Shown: positions 10,901-21,177 of the stretch, one piece after another
How positions within the stretch are numbered: position 1 is the stretch's first letter
Layout of the letters: every line of letters starts with the position of its first letter
Assembly (NCBI GenBank): GCA_012960115.1
Contig: DUBX01000045.1
Coordinates: 1 to 64,000, forward strand
Direction of reading: 5' to 3'
Origin: Porticoccaceae bacterium
GTDB lineage: Bacteria > Pseudomonadota > Gammaproteobacteria > Pseudomonadales > Porticoccaceae
DNA: 64,000 bases
Program-made: the position numbers and the translations under genes
Notes under the pieces: model-generated
What the model was told of the DNA's origin: nothing
Databases searched by the model: none
What the model saw: only the letters and a program-made list of their open reading frames with translations

Positions 10901-12198
10901 TGTCTCGTTCTGGTGAGTTGGCTATCGCTGATGAGAATGGTCGTGAGCGAGAGCGTTACAAACTCCCTTACGGCGCTTTGATCAAAGTCAAAGATGGCTC
11001 TAAAGTTGCCGCTGGAGACGTCATCGCTACTTGGGATCCGCACACCCATCCGATTGTTACTGAAGTAGCCGGTAAGGTTGCTTTCTCTGGTATGGAAGAG
11101 GGTTTGAGTGTAAGGCAGCAAACTGATGATATGACTGGTCTGACCAGTATTTCGATTATTGATCCAAACGATCGTAACGCTGCGGGTAAGGACCTGAAGC
11201 CGATGATTTCGCTGACAGACAAGAAAGGAAAAGAGCTTATTTTCCCAAATTCAACTGTGCCAGCGCACTACCCATTACCTGCTAACGCAAGTATTAACGT
11301 CGTAGATGGTGACACTATTGATATCGGGCAGATTATTGCTCGTATCCCTCAAGAAGCTAGTGGTACTAAGGATATTACGGGTGGTTTACCACGTGTTGCT
11401 GATCTCTTTGAAGCGCGTAAGCCGAAAGATCCAGCGATTCTCGCCGAGATTACCGGAACGGTAACTCTAGGTAAGGAAACCAAAGGTAAGCTGCGACTGG
11501 TGATTACGCCTGATGACGGACAGCCACTTGCCAACGGTAAGTTGCAATACGAAGAATTGATTCCCAAGTGGCGAACCCTAAGTGTGTTTGAGGGTGAGCA
11601 TGTTGAAAAAGGTGAAGTAATTTCAGATGGCCCGCCAACACCTCATGATATCTTGCGATTGAAAGGCATTAGTGAATTGGCTAAGTACATCGTCAATGAA
11701 ATTCAAGATGTCTACCGTCTACAGGGTGTGAAAATCAATGACAAGCATATTGAGGTTATCACTCGGCAGATGTTACGTAAGGTAGAGGTAACGGATATGG
11801 GTGACTCTAAGCTGATTCGCGGTGAGCAGGTTGAATATCGACGTGTTCTTGAAGAGAATGAGCGACTGCGCCAGGAAGGCCTGCAACCAGCCAAGTTTGA
11901 AAGACAGTTGCTGGGTATCACCAAGGCCTCATTGGCTACAGAAAGCTTTATCTCAGCGGCCTCTTTCCAAGAGACTACGCGCGTTCTGACTGAGGCTGCT
12001 GTGACAGGCAAATCAGATCCATTACGTGGGCTCAAAGAAAATGTGGTAGTCGGGCGACTAATTCCTGCGGGAACTGGATTGTCATACCATGCGCAGCGGC
12101 TGAAGAATCGTGAAGCAGAAGTTGAATTGGCTATGACGGCAGCAGATGTTGAAGCAGCATTGTCTGAAGCGTTGAGCGCCGAGATGTCAGAAGAGTAA
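7972..12198 (+). CDS. rpoC: DNA-directed RNA polymerase subunit beta-prime
   Basis: Beta-prime holds the catalytic magnesium and most of the DNA-binding clamp. The 1408-residue protein starts at a TTG (7972) with a GGAGG site 8 bases upstream, giving [10 protein letters not shown]. It has the N-terminal zinc site [20 protein letters not shown], the catalytic NADFDGDQM, the second zinc cluster ending GICSACYG, and the bridge-helix/trigger-loop region with [20 protein letters not shown]. Length matches E. coli (1407). It is the last gene of the rif operon; rpsL follows after 213 bases with no strong terminator. Confidence 0.99.
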   Translation: MKDLVNLLKQKEQNIEFDNIRISLASPEMIRSWSFGEVKKPETINYRTFKPEREGLFCAKIFGPVKDYECLCGKYKRMKHRGIVCEKCGVEVTLTKVRRERMGHIELACPVAHIWFLKSLPSRIGLMLDMTLREIERVLYFESYVVTDPGLTTLEKGQLLTDEDYFEALEEFGDEFVATMGAEAIQALLKEIVMEEEIADIREEIPNTKSETKIKKFSKRLKLLEAFHGSGNKPEWMVLQALPVLPPDLRPLVPLDGGRFATSDLNDLYRRVINRNNRLKRLLELSAPDIIVRNEKRMLQESVDALLDNGRRGRAITGSNKRPLKSLSDMIKGKQGRFRQNLLGKRVDYSGRSVIVCGPTLRLHQCGLPKRMALELFKPFIFSKLELRGLATTIKAAKKMVEREEPVVWDILDDVIREHPVLLNRAPTLHRLGIQAFEPVLIEGKAIQLHPLVCAAFNADFDGDQMAVHVPLTIEAQMESRALMMSTNNILSPASGEPIIVPSQDVVLGLYYMTRHKVNALGEGIIFADGKEASRAYYSDKVELQARVKVRILEVLVDEVTGERTEERKIVETTVGRILLWESVPQGLPFSLVNQPMVKKAISLILNECYRRVGLKDTVIFADQLMYTGFKFSTRSGASIGVNDFVIPDDKSTIINGAEDQVREIESQFASGLVTQGEKYNKVIDIWSQANDRVAKSMMKGISTEQVKNRDGDMEEQDSFNSVFIMADSGARGSPAQIRQLAGMRGLMARPDGSIIETPITANFREGLTVMQYFISTHGARKGLADTALKTANSGYLTRRLVDVSQDVVVTEVDCGTTEGLLMAPVIEGGDIISSLGDRILGRVIAKDVNKPGSDEIAVPAGTMIDEQWVLRVEALSIDEVIVRSPITCEVRHGICSACYGRDLARGHRVNQGEAVGVIAAQSIGEPGTQLTMRTFHIGGAASRASAVDSVKVKQDGVVRLLNLKTVKNKDKHLVAVSRSGELAIADENGRERERYKLPYGALIKVKDGSKVAAGDVIATWDPHTHPIVTEVAGKVAFSGMEEGLSVRQQTDDMTGLTSISIIDPNDRNAAGKDLKPMISLTDKKGKELIFPNSTVPAHYPLPANASINVVDGDTIDIGQIIARIPQEASGTKDITGGLPRVADLFEARKPKDPAILAEITGTVTLGKETKGKLRLVITPDDGQPLANGKLQYEELIPKWRTLSVFEGEHVEKGEVISDGPPTPHDILRLKGISELAKYIVNEIQDVYRLQGVKINDKHIEVITRQMLRKVEVTDMGDSKLIRGEQVEYRRVLEENERLRQEGLQPAKFERQLLGITKASLATESFISAASFQETTRVLTEAAVTGKSDPLRGLKENVVVGRLIPAGTGLSYHAQRLKNREAEVELAMTAADVEAALSEALSAEMSEE

Positions 12199-12237
12199 GA
12201 TGAAGTTGGGCCGTTATTAAGGTCATAGTGGTAGTCA

Positions 12238-12289
12238 GTCAAGTAGGGTAATCTGGCTACAATTAAGGCAATGATAATACCCTCTTGAC
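12238..12289 (+). other. Imperfect inverted repeat upstream of the str operon
   Basis: GTCAAGTAGGGTA (12238-12250) is repeated in inverse form as TACCCTCTTGAC (12278-12289), differing by one missing base, around a 27-base spacer. Its right arm contains the TTGAC of the candidate -35 box at 12285. It could be the end-of-rpoC structure, an operator, or chance; no T-run follows. Confidence 0.45.
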
Positions 12290-12313
12290 TCGCGGCAGTA
12301 CGATCATTAAACT
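12285..12313 (+). promoter_or_regulatory. Candidate promoter for rpsL-rpsG
   Basis: TTGACT (12285-12290) and TAAACT (12308-12313) are separated by exactly 17 bases, about 100 bases before the rpsL start. A GGCAGT/ACTGCC inverted repeat overlaps the -10 box. The str operon normally has its own promoter, which fits this location. The boxes match consensus at 5 and 4 of 6 positions. Confidence 0.5.
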
Positions 12314-12411
12314 GCCGCTCCCTTTTGGGTTTAGTTGCTCTCATAGGACTACACTCAAGGAACAACCGGTCTTTATTAAAAAGACTTTTTTATAAATTGG
12401 AGAAAAATTGC

Positions 12412-12786
12412 ATGGCAACGATCAACCAGTTGGTTCGTAAGCCGAGAAAGCGCAAAGTTAGTAAAAGTGACGTACCAGCATTGCAGGCCTGTCCTCAGCG
12501 CCGCGGTGTATGTACCCGCGTTTATACAACAACTCCGAAGAAGCCAAACTCTGCACTTCGTAAAGTGTGTCGTGTTCGCTTAACCAGTGGCTATGAAGTA
12601 ACTTCATACATTGGTGGTGAAGGCCACAACTTGCAAGAGCACAGTGTTGTGTTAATTCGTGGTGGTCGTGTAAAGGATCTTCCAGGTGTTCGTTACCATA
12701 CGGTACGCGGCACATTGGATACAGCGGGTGTGAACGGCCGTACTCAACGTCGTTCAAAGTATGGTACCAAACGGCCTAAGGGCTAA
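12412..12786 (+). CDS. rpsL: 30S ribosomal protein S12 (uS12)
   Basis: S12 lies at the decoding centre and controls accuracy. The 124-residue product starts at ATG 12412 ([15 protein letters not shown]) behind a GGAG site; a longer in-frame extension back to 12325 lacks family similarity and is excluded. [13 protein letters not shown] carries Lys43, and [13 protein letters not shown] carries Lys88, the residues normally present in streptomycin-sensitive strains. It is first in the str operon. Confidence 0.98.
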   Translation: MATINQLVRKPRKRKVSKSDVPALQACPQRRGVCTRVYTTTPKKPNSALRKVCRVRLTSGYEVTSYIGGEGHNLQEHSVVLIRGGRVKDLPGVRYHTVRGTLDTAGVNGRTQRRSKYGTKRPKG

Positions 12787-12861
12787 TTGCGTAGTAATCG
12801 GTTAACAATCGAGTAAGGCTAGGGCCACTCCCTAGACAAACCTGAAGAGAAGGGCAAAACG

Positions 12862-13332
12862 ATGCCAAGAAGAAGAGTAGCAGCAAAGCGGGAGATCTTA
12901 CCAGATCCAAAATTTGGTAATACCACTCTCGCTAAATTCATGAACCATGTAATGGTTAGTGGAAAGAAGTCGGTCGCTGAGAGAATCGTCTACGGTGCGT
13001 TAGATATCGTAGAAGAGCGCTTAAAGAAAAGCCCAGTGGAAGTATTTGAAGAAGCCTTAGATAACGTAGCTCCCCTCGTCGAGGTTAAATCTCGTCGTGT
13101 CGGTGGTGCTACCTATCAGGTGCCAGTTGAAGTGCGTCCATCGCGACGTAAGGCATTGGCAATGCGTTGGCTTGTGGATTACGCTCGTAGTCGTGGTGAG
13201 AAGTCAATGCCGCAACGTCTAGCTGGCGAATTGATTGATGCAGTTCAAGGCAAGGGCGGCGCGGTTAAAAAGCGTGAAGACGTGCATCGCATGGCTGAAG
13301 CGAATAAGGCGTTTTCGCACTTCCGCTTCTAA
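12862..13332 (+). CDS. rpsG: 30S ribosomal protein S7 (uS7)
   Basis: S7 nucleates assembly of the 30S head and in E. coli represses the str operon by binding the rpsL-rpsG gap. The 156-residue product starts [19 protein letters not shown] and contains the S7 signature [16 protein letters not shown]. The rpsL-rpsG gap is 75 bases, long enough for an S7 site, but I could not identify one. A strong hairpin terminator follows the gene. Confidence 0.98.
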   Translation: MPRRRVAAKREILPDPKFGNTTLAKFMNHVMVSGKKSVAERIVYGALDIVEERLKKSPVEVFEEALDNVAPLVEVKSRRVGGATYQVPVEVRPSRRKALAMRWLVDYARSRGEKSMPQRLAGELIDAVQGKGGAVKKREDVHRMAEANKAFSHFRF

Positions 13333-13358
13333 ACATCGCTGTAATAGAAGATGTTCTC

Positions 13359-13387
13359 AAAAAGGTGGCTATAATAGCCACCTTTTT
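13359..13387 (+). terminator. Intrinsic terminator between rpsG and fusA
   Basis: A perfect 13-bp stem (13359-13371 with 13375-13387) with a 3-base loop has an A-run on its left side and TTTTT on its right, followed by GTGTTTTT. This is a strong, bidirectional-looking intrinsic terminator. It lies inside what is one transcription unit (rpsL-rpsG-fusA) in E. coli, 27 bases before the fusA start. Confidence 0.85.
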
Positions 13388-13413
13388 GTGTTTTTAATTA
13401 GAGGAAAAATATT

Positions 13414-15516
13414 GTGGCACGCAAAACTCCCATTGGTCGCTATCGCAACATAGGCATCTGCGCTCACGTTGATGCAGGAAAGACCACTACGACTGAGCGA
13501 GTGTTATTTTATACTGGTCTGTCACACAAAATTGGTGAAGTTCATGATGGCGCTGCAACCATGGACTGGATGGAGCAAGAGCAAGAGCGAGGGATCACCA
13601 TTACGTCCGCTGCGACCACCTGCTTCTGGCGTGGTATGGATGCTCAGTTCGAAGATCATCGTATTAATATTATCGATACGCCGGGACACGTAGATTTCAC
13701 TATTGAAGTAGAGCGCTCATTGAGAGTGCTTGATGGCGCTGTGATAGTTCTTTGCGGGTCCTCCGGTGTTCAGCCTCAAACTGAAACTGTTTGGCGCCAG
13801 GCCAATAAGTACCAAGTACCTCGGATGGTTTTCGTTAATAAGATGGACCGCGCGGGCGCTGATTATCTAATGGTAGTTCGGCAGCTTAAAGAACGGCTAG
13901 GCGCCGATCCGGTACCTTTGCAGTTAACTATCGGTGCGGAAGAAGATTTTAGAGGCGTAGTAGATCTCGTTAAACTGAAAGCTATTTTATGGAATGAATC
14001 GGATCAAGGCATGACCTTTGACTACGTCGACATCCCTGAACATATGATCGAAGAATGCCAGCAAATGCATGAAAACCTTGTTGAAGCTGCAGCTGAGGCC
14101 ACTGATGAGCTAATGGAGAAATATCTCGAGGGAGATGCTTTGACTGAAGCAGAGATCAAGCAAGGTTTGAGAATACGAACCTTAGCTAATGAAATCGTCC
14201 CTGTCCTAGGAGGCTCAGCGTTTAAAAATAAGGGTGTTCAAGCAATGCTCGACGCCGTCATTGAATACTTACCGTCACCCACGGAGGTCAAGGCAATAGA
14301 GGGAGAGTTGGATAATGGCGAGCGAGGCATACGTACGGCTGACGACAAAGCTCCATTTTCTGCCCTGGCCTTTAAAATCGCCACCGATCCTTTTGTGGGA
14401 ACCCTAACTTTTATGCGAGTTTATTCTGGCACTTTAGAAAGTGGGACTGCGGTTTTCAATTCCGTCAAAATGAAACGAGAGCGTGTTGGCCGAATGGTTC
14501 AAATGCATTCTAATAGCCGTGAAGAGATCAAAGAGGTGCTGGCAGGGGATATCGCTGCGGCAATTGGACTTAAAGATACGACGACAGGTGATACTCTTTG
14601 TGCCGAAAGTGACAAGATTATTCTTGAGCGAATGGAATTCCCTGAGCCTGTCATCTCCGTTGCTGTCGAGCCTAGGACTAAGGTAGACCAAGAGAAAATG
14701 GGAGTTGCACTGGGTAAGCTTGCTCAGGAGGACCCTTCTTTTAGAGTTAAAACTGATGAAGAGAGTGGCCAGACGATTATTTCAGGTATGGGCGAATTGC
14801 ATTTGGACATTTTGGTCGAGCGTATGCGCCGTGAGTTCTCTGTTGAGGCCAATATTGGTAAGCCTCAGGTCGCCTATCGGGAAACTATTCGCAATAGTTG
14901 TGAGATAGAAGGCAAGTTTGTTCGGCAATCTGGTGGGCGCGGACAGTATGGCCATATTTGGGTAAAATTCGAGCCTGCAGAAGACCCTGGCGCTGAAGGT
15001 TTGGAGTTCGTTAATGAGATTGTTGGTGGTTCTGTCCCTCGTGAATATATTCCCGCTGTCGCTAAGGGTATCGAGGAGCAAATGCAAAATGGTATTTTAG
15101 CGGGTTACCCCTTACTGGGCGTCAAGGCCACTCTGTATGATGGCTCCTACCATGATGTAGACTCATCAGAGATGGCCTTTAAAATTGCAGGGTCTCTGGC
15201 AACCAAAAAGCTGACGGAATTTGGTGGAGCGGTATTGCTTGAGCCAGCTATGAAAGTAGAGGTGGTGACGCCTGAAGAAAATATGGGTGATGTAGTGGGC
15301 GACTTGAATCGTCGGCGAGGGTTGATTTTAGGAATGGAAGATAATTCTGCGGGTAAGGTTATCAATGCTCAAGTGCCGCTTGGTGAAATGTTTGGTTATG
15401 CAACAGATCTACGCTCGGCGACTCAGGGCCGTGCGACGTTCACGATGGAGTTTGATAAGTATGCCGAAGCGCCTAAAAGTGTTACTGAGGCGGTAATGGC
15501 TAAAAATATGGTTTAA
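13414..15516 (+). CDS. fusA: Elongation factor G (EF-G 1)
   Basis: EF-G is the GTPase that drives ribosomal translocation and, with RRF, subunit recycling. The 700-residue product starts at GTG 13414, 9 bases after GAGG. It has the G1 motif [12 protein letters not shown] (17-28), switch motif RGITI, G3 DTPGH and G4 NKMD, then domains II-V including [22 protein letters not shown] and DLNRRRG. It is the canonical str-operon EF-G in place and sequence. The terminator just upstream means expression depends on read-through or an unseen promoter. Confidence 0.97.
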   Translation: MARKTPIGRYRNIGICAHVDAGKTTTTERVLFYTGLSHKIGEVHDGAATMDWMEQEQERGITITSAATTCFWRGMDAQFEDHRINIIDTPGHVDFTIEVERSLRVLDGAVIVLCGSSGVQPQTETVWRQANKYQVPRMVFVNKMDRAGADYLMVVRQLKERLGADPVPLQLTIGAEEDFRGVVDLVKLKAILWNESDQGMTFDYVDIPEHMIEECQQMHENLVEAAAEATDELMEKYLEGDALTEAEIKQGLRIRTLANEIVPVLGGSAFKNKGVQAMLDAVIEYLPSPTEVKAIEGELDNGERGIRTADDKAPFSALAFKIATDPFVGTLTFMRVYSGTLESGTAVFNSVKMKRERVGRMVQMHSNSREEIKEVLAGDIAAAIGLKDTTTGDTLCAESDKIILERMEFPEPVISVAVEPRTKVDQEKMGVALGKLAQEDPSFRVKTDEESGQTIISGMGELHLDILVERMRREFSVEANIGKPQVAYRETIRNSCEIEGKFVRQSGGRGQYGHIWVKFEPAEDPGAEGLEFVNEIVGGSVPREYIPAVAKGIEEQMQNGILAGYPLLGVKATLYDGSYHDVDSSEMAFKIAGSLATKKLTEFGGAVLLEPAMKVEVVTPEENMGDVVGDLNRRRGLILGMEDNSAGKVINAQVPLGEMFGYATDLRSATQGRATFTMEFDKYAEAPKSVTEAVMAKNMV

Positions 15517-15565
15517 CTTGCACCCCGTTAGCTTACCCTCTGTTAACTATTAATTGAGGGCGTAA

Positions 15566-15599
15566 AAAAACCCCGAAGACTTTCGTTCTCGGGGTTTTT
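15566..15599. terminator. Bidirectional terminator between fusA and fusA2
   Basis: AAAAACCCCGA (15566-15576) pairs with TCGGGGTTTTT (15589-15599). The A-run on one side and the T-run on the other allow it to work on both strands. It separates the convergent fusA (plus) and fusA2 (minus) genes. Confidence 0.9.
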
Positions 15600-15623
15600 G
15601 TTTGTACGGGGAAACAAAGCTGT

Positions 15624-17708
15624 TTACTTGGCTTCCCTAAGTGCCTTGGCCTCTGCTATAACGTCTGTAGCAATATTTTGCGGGCAAGGTAGGTAGTGAG
15701 CAAATTCCATAGAGAACTGGCCGCGACCAGAGGTCATAGTGCGCAGGTGGCCAATATAGCCGAACATCTCCGACAGTGGGACGTCTGCTTTAATCCGCAC
15801 GCCGGTCACACCAGGCTCCTGATCCTTGATCATGCCGCGACGACGGTTTAAGTCACCAATAACATCACCAACATGATCTTCAGGGGTATAAACATCTACC
15901 TTCATAATCGGTTCAATGATCTGTGGGCCTGCTTTTGGCATTGATTGACGGAAAGCGCCTTTAGCCGCAATCTCAAAGGCAACCGCTGAGGAGTCAACGG
16001 CGTGGAAACCACCATCGTAAAGTTCAACTTCAACATCGAGAACAGGATAGCCAGCCAATGGACCTTGATCCATCATTCCCTTAAAGCCTTTCTCAATTGC
16101 CGGGAAAAATTCCTTAGGGACATTACCGCCAACAACCTTTGAGCTGAATATAAAGCCTGTACCTGGCTCGCCGGGCTTAATGCGGTAATCAATCTTACCA
16201 AACTGACCAGAACCACCAGACTGCTTCTTGTGCGTGTAGCTATCTTCGAGGGCAGTAGTGATAGTTTCGCGGTAGGCAACCTGCGGTTGGCCAACAATCA
16301 AATCCACACCATAGGTGCGGTTAAGAATATCTACCTTGATGTCTAAGTGTAGCTCGCCCATACCTTTTAGGATCGTTTCACCAGAATCTTCGTCAGTCTC
16401 AACGCGGAACGAAGGATCTTCAGCAATCATTTTACCAATAGCAATACCCATTTTCTCAGAACCGCCTTTATCCTTAGGCTTTACAGCGATAGAGATTACT
16501 GGCTCGGGAAATATCATAGGTTCTAAGGTGACTGGATGCTTAGGATCACAAAGTGTATGACCCGTCTGAACATTCTTCATTCCTACAATAGCAATGATGT
16601 CACCCGCTTGGGCTCGATCAATCTCGTTGCGGTCATCAGCATGCATTTCAACCATTCGGCCAATACGTTCTGTCTTGCCGGTGTATGAGTTAAGGATAGT
16701 GGTACCTTTCTCTAACACGCCAGAGTAGATGCGCACAAACGTAAGAGCGCCGAAGCGGTCATCCATAATTTTGAATGCTAGTGCCTTGAGGCTTTCGTCT
16801 GTAGAGACAGTGGCAAATTCGCCGTTGTCGTTACCATTTTCGTCGGTTAGCGGCTGAGGTTTAACATCTGTTGGGCATGGCAGGTAGTCAACAACTGCAT
16901 CCAATACCATTTGGACACCTTTGTTCTTAAAGGCTGAACCGCAGTAAGTAGGGAAAAACTCCAAAGCGATAGTGCCTTTGCGGATACATCGTTTGACATC
17001 TTCAATAGAGGGCTCTTCACCTTCCATGTAAGCCATCAATAAATCATCGTCTTGATCAAGCGCAGTTTCGATCATTTGCTCGCGATATTCTTCTACCTTA
17101 TCGGTCATGTCCGCAGGAATTTCAACTACCTCGTAGTTCTCCGGTAGGCCAGAATCATCCCAGACGTATGCTTTGCGTTCTAATAAGTCGACTAAGCCAA
17201 CAAAGTTTTCCTCAACTCCGATGGGCAGACACATAACCAATGGGTTAGCGCCAAGAACATCCTTGACCTGCTTAACAACTCGCAAAAAGTCAGCACCCAT
17301 GCGGTCTAACTTATTTACAAAGATCACTCGTGCGACTTCGGATTCATTCGCATAGCGCCAGTTGGTCTCGGACTGAGGTTCAACGCCACCAGATCCACAA
17401 AATACGCCCACACCACCATCAAGCACTTTAAGTGAACGGTAGACTTCTACTGTAAAGTCTACGTGCCCAGGTGTGTCGATGATGTTAAAGCGATGATCAC
17501 GCCAGAAGCAGGTCGTTGCGGCTGATTGGATAGTAATACCGCGCTCCTGTTCTTGCGTCATAAAGTCTGTGGTGGCTGCTCCATCATGTACTTCACCGGT
17601 TTTATGGATTTTTCCGGTAAGTTTTAAAATTCGTTCAGTGGTGGTGGTTTTACCCGCGTCAACGTGGGCGAAAATTCCAATATTTCTATAATGAGATAAT
17701 TCAGTCAT
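15624..17708 (-). CDS. fusA2: Second elongation factor G (EF-G 2)
   Basis: A 694-residue full-length EF-G paralogue, with [12 protein letters not shown] near residue 14, RGITI, DTPGH, NKLD, and the C-terminal domains ending with [23 protein letters not shown]. It is clearly distinct from the neighbouring EF-G 1 (for example [20 protein letters not shown]) and closely resembles the EF-G 2 proteins I recall from Vibrio and related genera. Its cellular role is not established from sequence; some second EF-Gs are specialised for translocation or recycling. It is inserted, in reverse, between fusA and tufA, which are neighbours in the standard str operon. Confidence 0.92.
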   Translation of the reverse strand: MTELSHYRNIGIFAHVDAGKTTTTERILKLTGKIHKTGEVHDGAATTDFMTQEQERGITIQSAATTCFWRDHRFNIIDTPGHVDFTVEVYRSLKVLDGGVGVFCGSGGVEPQSETNWRYANESEVARVIFVNKLDRMGADFLRVVKQVKDVLGANPLVMCLPIGVEENFVGLVDLLERKAYVWDDSGLPENYEVVEIPADMTDKVEEYREQMIETALDQDDDLLMAYMEGEEPSIEDVKRCIRKGTIALEFFPTYCGSAFKNKGVQMVLDAVVDYLPCPTDVKPQPLTDENGNDNGEFATVSTDESLKALAFKIMDDRFGALTFVRIYSGVLEKGTTILNSYTGKTERIGRMVEMHADDRNEIDRAQAGDIIAIVGMKNVQTGHTLCDPKHPVTLEPMIFPEPVISIAVKPKDKGGSEKMGIAIGKMIAEDPSFRVETDEDSGETILKGMGELHLDIKVDILNRTYGVDLIVGQPQVAYRETITTALEDSYTHKKQSGGSGQFGKIDYRIKPGEPGTGFIFSSKVVGGNVPKEFFPAIEKGFKGMMDQGPLAGYPVLDVEVELYDGGFHAVDSSAVAFEIAAKGAFRQSMPKAGPQIIEPIMKVDVYTPEDHVGDVIGDLNRRRGMIKDQEPGVTGVRIKADVPLSEMFGYIGHLRTMTSGRGQFSMEFAHYLPCPQNIATDVIAEAKALREAK

Positions 17709-17759
17709 GGTTCTACTCGATGTTTAAATTCTGGTTTTATAGGTATGAAAGCGCGCGCG

Positions 17760-17765
17760 AGTATA
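17760..17765 (-). promoter_or_regulatory. Candidate -10 box for fusA2
   Basis: On the minus strand TATACT is followed by a CGCGCGCG run, the GC-rich discriminator typical of stringently controlled translation genes. It lies about 50 bases upstream of the fusA2 ATG. No good -35 box is present at 16-18 bases, so the call is weak. Confidence 0.35.
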
Positions 17766-17918
17766 CAGGATATCGGCGCCATTACAGAGGAAAATAAACA
17801 TATATTGAACATTTAACGCCATTTTTACGTTTCGCGTGCCCGCAGTTCAATAAAAATACCGATGAGGGCGTTGAAAAGGCCTAAATCGCAAAAAAAACAC
17901 TTTTGTCGCTAAAGAAAG

Positions 17919-17946
17919 TTGACTCTCAGGATCTGGTGTATAAGAT
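17919..17946 (+). promoter_or_regulatory. Candidate tufA promoter in the 339-base fusA2-tufA gap
   Basis: TTGACT (17919-17924) and TAAGAT (17941-17946) are 16 bases apart; an overlapping TATAAG at 17939 is spaced too closely. A GC-rich stretch follows, then about 100 bases of leader with a small TAATC/GATTA hairpin (17997-18015) and a GGGGAG site before tufA. A separate promoter is expected because fusA2 cuts tufA off from the str operon. The rest of the 17709-18047 gap shows no gene. Confidence 0.5.
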
Positions 17947-18047
17947 GGCGTTCCTTGCGCAATGTAGCTGTGGATACCATAGCCTTAGCCTTGTGCTAAT
18001 CAATTTTTTGGATTAATGAGTAAAATGCCTGCTGGGGAGACACTGAG

Positions 18048-19271
18048 ATGGCTAAAGAAAAGTTTGAAAGAAATAAGCCGCACGTAAACGTCGGCACAAT
18101 TGGTCACGTTGATCACGGTAAGACGACATTGACAGCTGCGATGACTCGCGTATGTGCGGAAGTCTACGGCGGAGAGATGAAGGCCTTTGATCAGATTGAT
18201 AATGCGCCTGAAGAGCGAGAGCGTGGTATTACTATCTCAACGGCTCACGTTGAGTATGATTCACTGAATCGTCACTATGCGCATGTAGACTGCCCAGGTC
18301 ACGCGGATTATGTGAAAAACATGATTACCGGTGCTGCCCAGATGGACGGTGCTATTTTGGTGTGTGGTGCGACTGACGGCCCAATGCCTCAGACGCGTGA
18401 GCACATTTTGCTCTCTCGTCAGGTCGGTGTACCTTACGTGGTTGTATTTTTGAACAAGGCTGACCTTCTTGCAGAAGATTGTGGCGGTTTTGGTTCAGAA
18501 GAATATTTAGAGATGTTGGAATTGGTTGAAATGGAGCTGCGTGAGCTTCTTGATCTTTATGAATTCCCTGGTGATGATACGCCGATTATTGTTGGTTCTG
18601 CGCTGATGGCGTTAGAAGGTAAGGATGACAATGAGTTGGGTACTACTGCCGTTAAGAACTTGGTAGAAGCTCTGGATAGTTACATTCCTTTGCCTGTACG
18701 TGCTGTTGATCAACCGTTCTTGATGCCTATTGAAGATGTGTTCTCTATTGCGGGTCGCGGTACTGTAGTGACTGGTCGTATTGAGCGTGGTGTTATTAAG
18801 GTTGGTGAGGAGCTTGAGGTAATTGGTATTGCTGACACAGCTAAGACGACTTGTACGGGTGTTGAGATGTTCCGTAAGTTCCTTGACGAAGGTCGTGCTG
18901 GCGAGAACTGCGGTATTTTACTGCGTGGCACTAAGCGTGAAGAAGTTCAGCGTGGTCAGGTATTGGCTAAGCCGGGTTCTGTTAAGCCGCACACTAAGTT
19001 TCAGTCAGAGATTTATGTTCTGTCTAAAGACGAAGGTGGACGGCACACACCATTCTTTAAGGGCTACCGTCCGCAGTTTTACTTCCGTACAACGGATGTG
19101 ACGGGCGCTTGTGAGTTGCCAGAAGGCACTGAGATGGTAATGCCTGGTGATAACGTGCAGATGACTGTTGAGTTGATTCACCCGATTGCGATGGAAGACG
19201 GACTTCGTTTTGCTATTCGTGAAGGTGGTCGTACAGTTGGTGCAGGTGTTGTTGCGAAGATTATAGAATAA
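18048..19271 (+). CDS. tufA: Elongation factor Tu (second tuf copy, complete)
   Basis: EF-Tu carries aminoacyl-tRNA to the A site. The 407-residue product has [11 protein letters not shown] (19-29), [17 protein letters not shown] with the catalytic histidine, the G4 motif NKAD, and beta-barrel domains II and III ending VVAKIIE. A GGGGAG site precedes the ATG. Codon use favours GGT/CGT as expected for a highly expressed gene. Its last 68 bases equal those of the other tuf copy at the window start, consistent with gene conversion. A terminator follows the stop, so it is probably its own unit. Confidence 0.98.
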   Translation: MAKEKFERNKPHVNVGTIGHVDHGKTTLTAAMTRVCAEVYGGEMKAFDQIDNAPEERERGITISTAHVEYDSLNRHYAHVDCPGHADYVKNMITGAAQMDGAILVCGATDGPMPQTREHILLSRQVGVPYVVVFLNKADLLAEDCGGFGSEEYLEMLELVEMELRELLDLYEFPGDDTPIIVGSALMALEGKDDNELGTTAVKNLVEALDSYIPLPVRAVDQPFLMPIEDVFSIAGRGTVVTGRIERGVIKVGEELEVIGIADTAKTTCTGVEMFRKFLDEGRAGENCGILLRGTKREEVQRGQVLAKPGSVKPHTKFQSEIYVLSKDEGGRHTPFFKGYRPQFYFRTTDVTGACELPEGTEMVMPGDNVQMTVELIHPIAMEDGLRFAIREGGRTVGAGVVAKIIE

Positions 19272-19286
19272 TATTGACCTAAGGGG

Positions 19287-19316
19287 AAAGGGGCCCGACT
19301 GGTCCTTTTTTCTATT
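19287..19316 (+). terminator. Terminator after tufA
   Basis: AAAGGGGCC (19287-19295) pairs with GGTCCTTT (19301-19308) with one bulged G, and a TTTTTTCT tract follows. This is an intrinsic terminator 15 bases after the tufA stop, separating tufA from the S10 operon. Confidence 0.75.
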
Positions 19317-19382
19317 ATTAATGATTGCAATGGATGCTTTCGTTAAACAAAGAAAAAAAACAGGCTACAACTGTTTATTTAC

Positions 19383-19411
19383 TTGACAGTTCCCGGGTGC
19401 GGCTCTAAAAT
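19383..19411 (+). promoter_or_regulatory. S10 operon promoter
   Basis: A consensus TTGACA (19383-19388) lies 17 bases from TAAAAT (19406-19411). The following TCGCGC is a GC-rich discriminator typical of ppGpp-controlled promoters, and the preceding A/T-rich stretch (AAAGAAAAAAAACAG) could act as an UP element. It lies about 75 bases upstream of rpsJ and is the strongest promoter match in the window. Confidence 0.8.
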
Positions 19412-19417
19412 TCGCGC

Positions 19418-19493
19418 TCCTTTTTCGGGGCTAGCATCAGCATAGTAAAGAGCTGGGCTCGAAAATACAAAACGATAGCGGAGTTTCGCTGAC
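19418..19493 (+). promoter_or_regulatory. Short S10 operon leader with the ribosome binding site in a hairpin
   Basis: The predicted leader is only about 76 bases, less than half the E. coli S10 leader that binds L4. It holds a GAGC/GCTC hairpin (19450-19460). AGCG (19477-19480) pairs with CGCT (19487-19490) around the GGAG of the rpsJ ribosome binding site. A compact translational control element is possible but not shown. Confidence 0.45.
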
Positions 19494-19805
19494 ATGCAAA
19501 ACCAAAGTATTAGGATTCGTCTCAAAGCCTTCGATCATAAATTGATCGACACCTCAACTCAGGAAATTGTTGAGACTGCGAGACGCACAGGTGCGCAAAT
19601 TCGCGGGCCGATACCGTTGCCGACACGTAAGGAGCGATTCACGATTTTGGTGTCTCCTCACGTAAATAAAGATGCGCGGGATCAGTATGAAATTAGAACG
19701 CACAAGCGGTTAATTGACATTGTTGAGCCAACAGAGAAGACCGTTGATGCGTTGATGAAGTTAAATCTTGCAGCTGGTGTGGAAGTACAAATCAGCTTGA
19801 GCTAA
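19494..19805 (+). CDS. rpsJ: 30S ribosomal protein S10 (uS10, NusE)
   Basis: S10 is a 30S head protein and, as NusE, bridges NusG and the ribosome in antitermination. The 103-residue product [19 protein letters not shown] onward has the full family length and the signature [19 protein letters not shown]. It opens the S10 operon, about 75 bases downstream of a consensus promoter. Confidence 0.98.
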   Translation: MQNQSIRIRLKAFDHKLIDTSTQEIVETARRTGAQIRGPIPLPTRKERFTILVSPHVNKDARDQYEIRTHKRLIDIVEPTEKTVDALMKLNLAAGVEVQISLS

Positions 19806-19915
19806 TTTTGTTTGAAATGGTTTAGCAGATAACTGCTAAGCGTATACCAAAGTGTAACGCCATGAAATAGGCGGCCGTAGCGGGTAAGAGCCCCGTACAC
19901 TGAAGAGGTTATAAA

Positions 19916-20551
19916 ATGAGAATAGGTATTGTCGGCCGCAAGTGTGGCATGACTCGTGTATTTACCGAAGACGGTGTTTCTATCCCTGTAACAGTGGTGG
20001 AGGCGTCGCCTAATCATATTACCCAGATTAAATCCTTGGAGATCGATGGCTATTCAGCTATTCAGGTCACTACAGGATCTCGAAAAGCTTCCAGAGTATC
20101 AAAATCTAAAGCAGGGCACTTCGCTAAAGCGGGTGTTGAAGCTGGACGCGGACAGTGGGAATTTCGATCTGAGGGTTCGGACGAGGCTTTCGAAGTCGGC
20201 GGTTCGGTTACGGTAGAAAGATTTCAGGAAGGTCAGAAAGTTGATGTTACTGGTACTTCTAAAGGTAAAGGTTTTCAGGGCGGCATTAAGCGTTGGAACT
20301 TCACCATGCAGGATGCTACACACGGTAACTCAATTTCTCACCGTTCAAATGGTTCAATTGGTCAAAACCAAACGCCAGGCCGTGTATTTAAAGGCAAGAA
20401 AATGAGCGGCCATATGGGTGCAGAGCAGGTGACCACACAAAATTTAGAGGTTGTACGCGTCGATGTTGAGCGTAACCTATTATTGATTAAGGGTGCTGTT
20501 CCTGGTGCACCTGGCGGCAACATTATTGTTCGTCCAGCAGTTAAGGCTTAA
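19916..20551 (+). CDS. rplC: 50S ribosomal protein L3 (uL3)
   Basis: L3 is an early 50S assembly protein whose loop reaches the peptidyl-transferase centre. The 211-residue product begins [16 protein letters not shown] and contains [14 protein letters not shown] and the [18 protein letters not shown] loop with the Gln that is often methylated. The 110-base gap after rpsJ is unusually long for this operon; it holds no gene. Confidence 0.98.
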   Translation: MRIGIVGRKCGMTRVFTEDGVSIPVTVVEASPNHITQIKSLEIDGYSAIQVTTGSRKASRVSKSKAGHFAKAGVEAGRGQWEFRSEGSDEAFEVGGSVTVERFQEGQKVDVTGTSKGKGFQGGIKRWNFTMQDATHGNSISHRSNGSIGQNQTPGRVFKGKKMSGHMGAEQVTTQNLEVVRVDVERNLLLIKGAVPGAPGGNIIVRPAVKA

Positions 20552-20562
20552 GGGGAGTGTCC

Positions 20563-21177
20563 ATGGAATTAGCGATTGCCACACCCAAGGGTAATAAAGG
20601 AACCGTCGAGGTTTCTGAAGCTGCTTTTGGAATAGAATTTAATCAAGATCTTGTGCATCAGGCTGTGGTCGCGTTTTTAGCGGGAGCCCGTCAGGGTACT
20701 CGCGCTCAGAAAAACCGGTCAGCTGTTTCTGGTGGTGGCCGCAAGCCGTTCGCTCAGAAAGGAACTGGTCGTGCGCGTGCCGGCACTATCCGCGGGCCAA
20801 TCTGGCGCGGTGGTGGTGTTACATTTGCTGCGCAGCCTCAAGATCATAGTCAAAAATTAAACCGTAAAATGTATCGTTCAGCGATGCGTTCGATAGTCTC
20901 AGAGTTAGCTCGTCAAGAGCGCTTGGTCATAGTTAAGGACTTTAGTCTTGATGCGCCAAAAACAAAGGGTTTGATTGCTAAGCTTGCCGAGTACGGTTTG
21001 CAGGAAGCTCTCATTGTTACAGATGATGTAAGCGAAAACCTGTATCTTTCATCGCGCAACTTACACAAAGTTGACGTTCGTGATGCGGATGCGATTGATC
21101 CCGTTAGCCTAATTAACTCTAGTAAGGTTTTGGTGACTGTCGCGGCGCTCAAGAAAATTGAGGAGAATCTAGCATGA
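20563..21177 (+). CDS. rplD: 50S ribosomal protein L4 (uL4)
   Basis: L4 lines the exit tunnel and, in E. coli, represses the S10 operon at its leader. The 204-residue product starts at ATG 20563 ([10 protein letters not shown]), 5 bases after AGGGGAG; a GTG at 20557 overlaps that site and is rejected. It contains [21 protein letters not shown] and the tunnel-loop region [19 protein letters not shown]. Its stop overlaps the rplW start by 4 bases. Confidence 0.97.
   Translation: MELAIATPKGNKGTVEVSEAAFGIEFNQDLVHQAVVAFLAGARQGTRAQKNRSAVSGGGRKPFAQKGTGRARAGTIRGPIWRGGGVTFAAQPQDHSQKLNRKMYRSAMRSIVSELARQERLVIVKDFSLDAPKTKGLIAKLAEYGLQEALIVTDDVSENLYLSSRNLHKVDVRDADAIDPVSLINSSKVLVTVAALKKIEENLA

Noticed and set aside
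11712-12365. A 217-residue open frame on the minus strand over the end of rpoC
   Set aside because: It is antisense to conserved rpoC codons, has no ribosome binding site or family similarity, and is explained by the codon pattern of rpoC.
12325-12411. N-terminal extension of S12
   Set aside because: The extra 29 residues are not found in S12 proteins, and a GGAG site lies just before ATG 12412.
13370-13375. TATAAT inside the rpsG-fusA terminator as a fusA promoter
   Set aside because: The hexamer is a perfect -10 match, but it lies in the loop region of the terminator, no -35 box is found 16-18 bases upstream, and the extended -10 TG is one base off. It remains possible only with experimental evidence.
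17709-17918. Possible small gene in the fusA2-tufA gap
   Set aside because: No start with a ribosome binding site leads to a conserved or well-formed open frame; the region reads as promoter and leader DNA.
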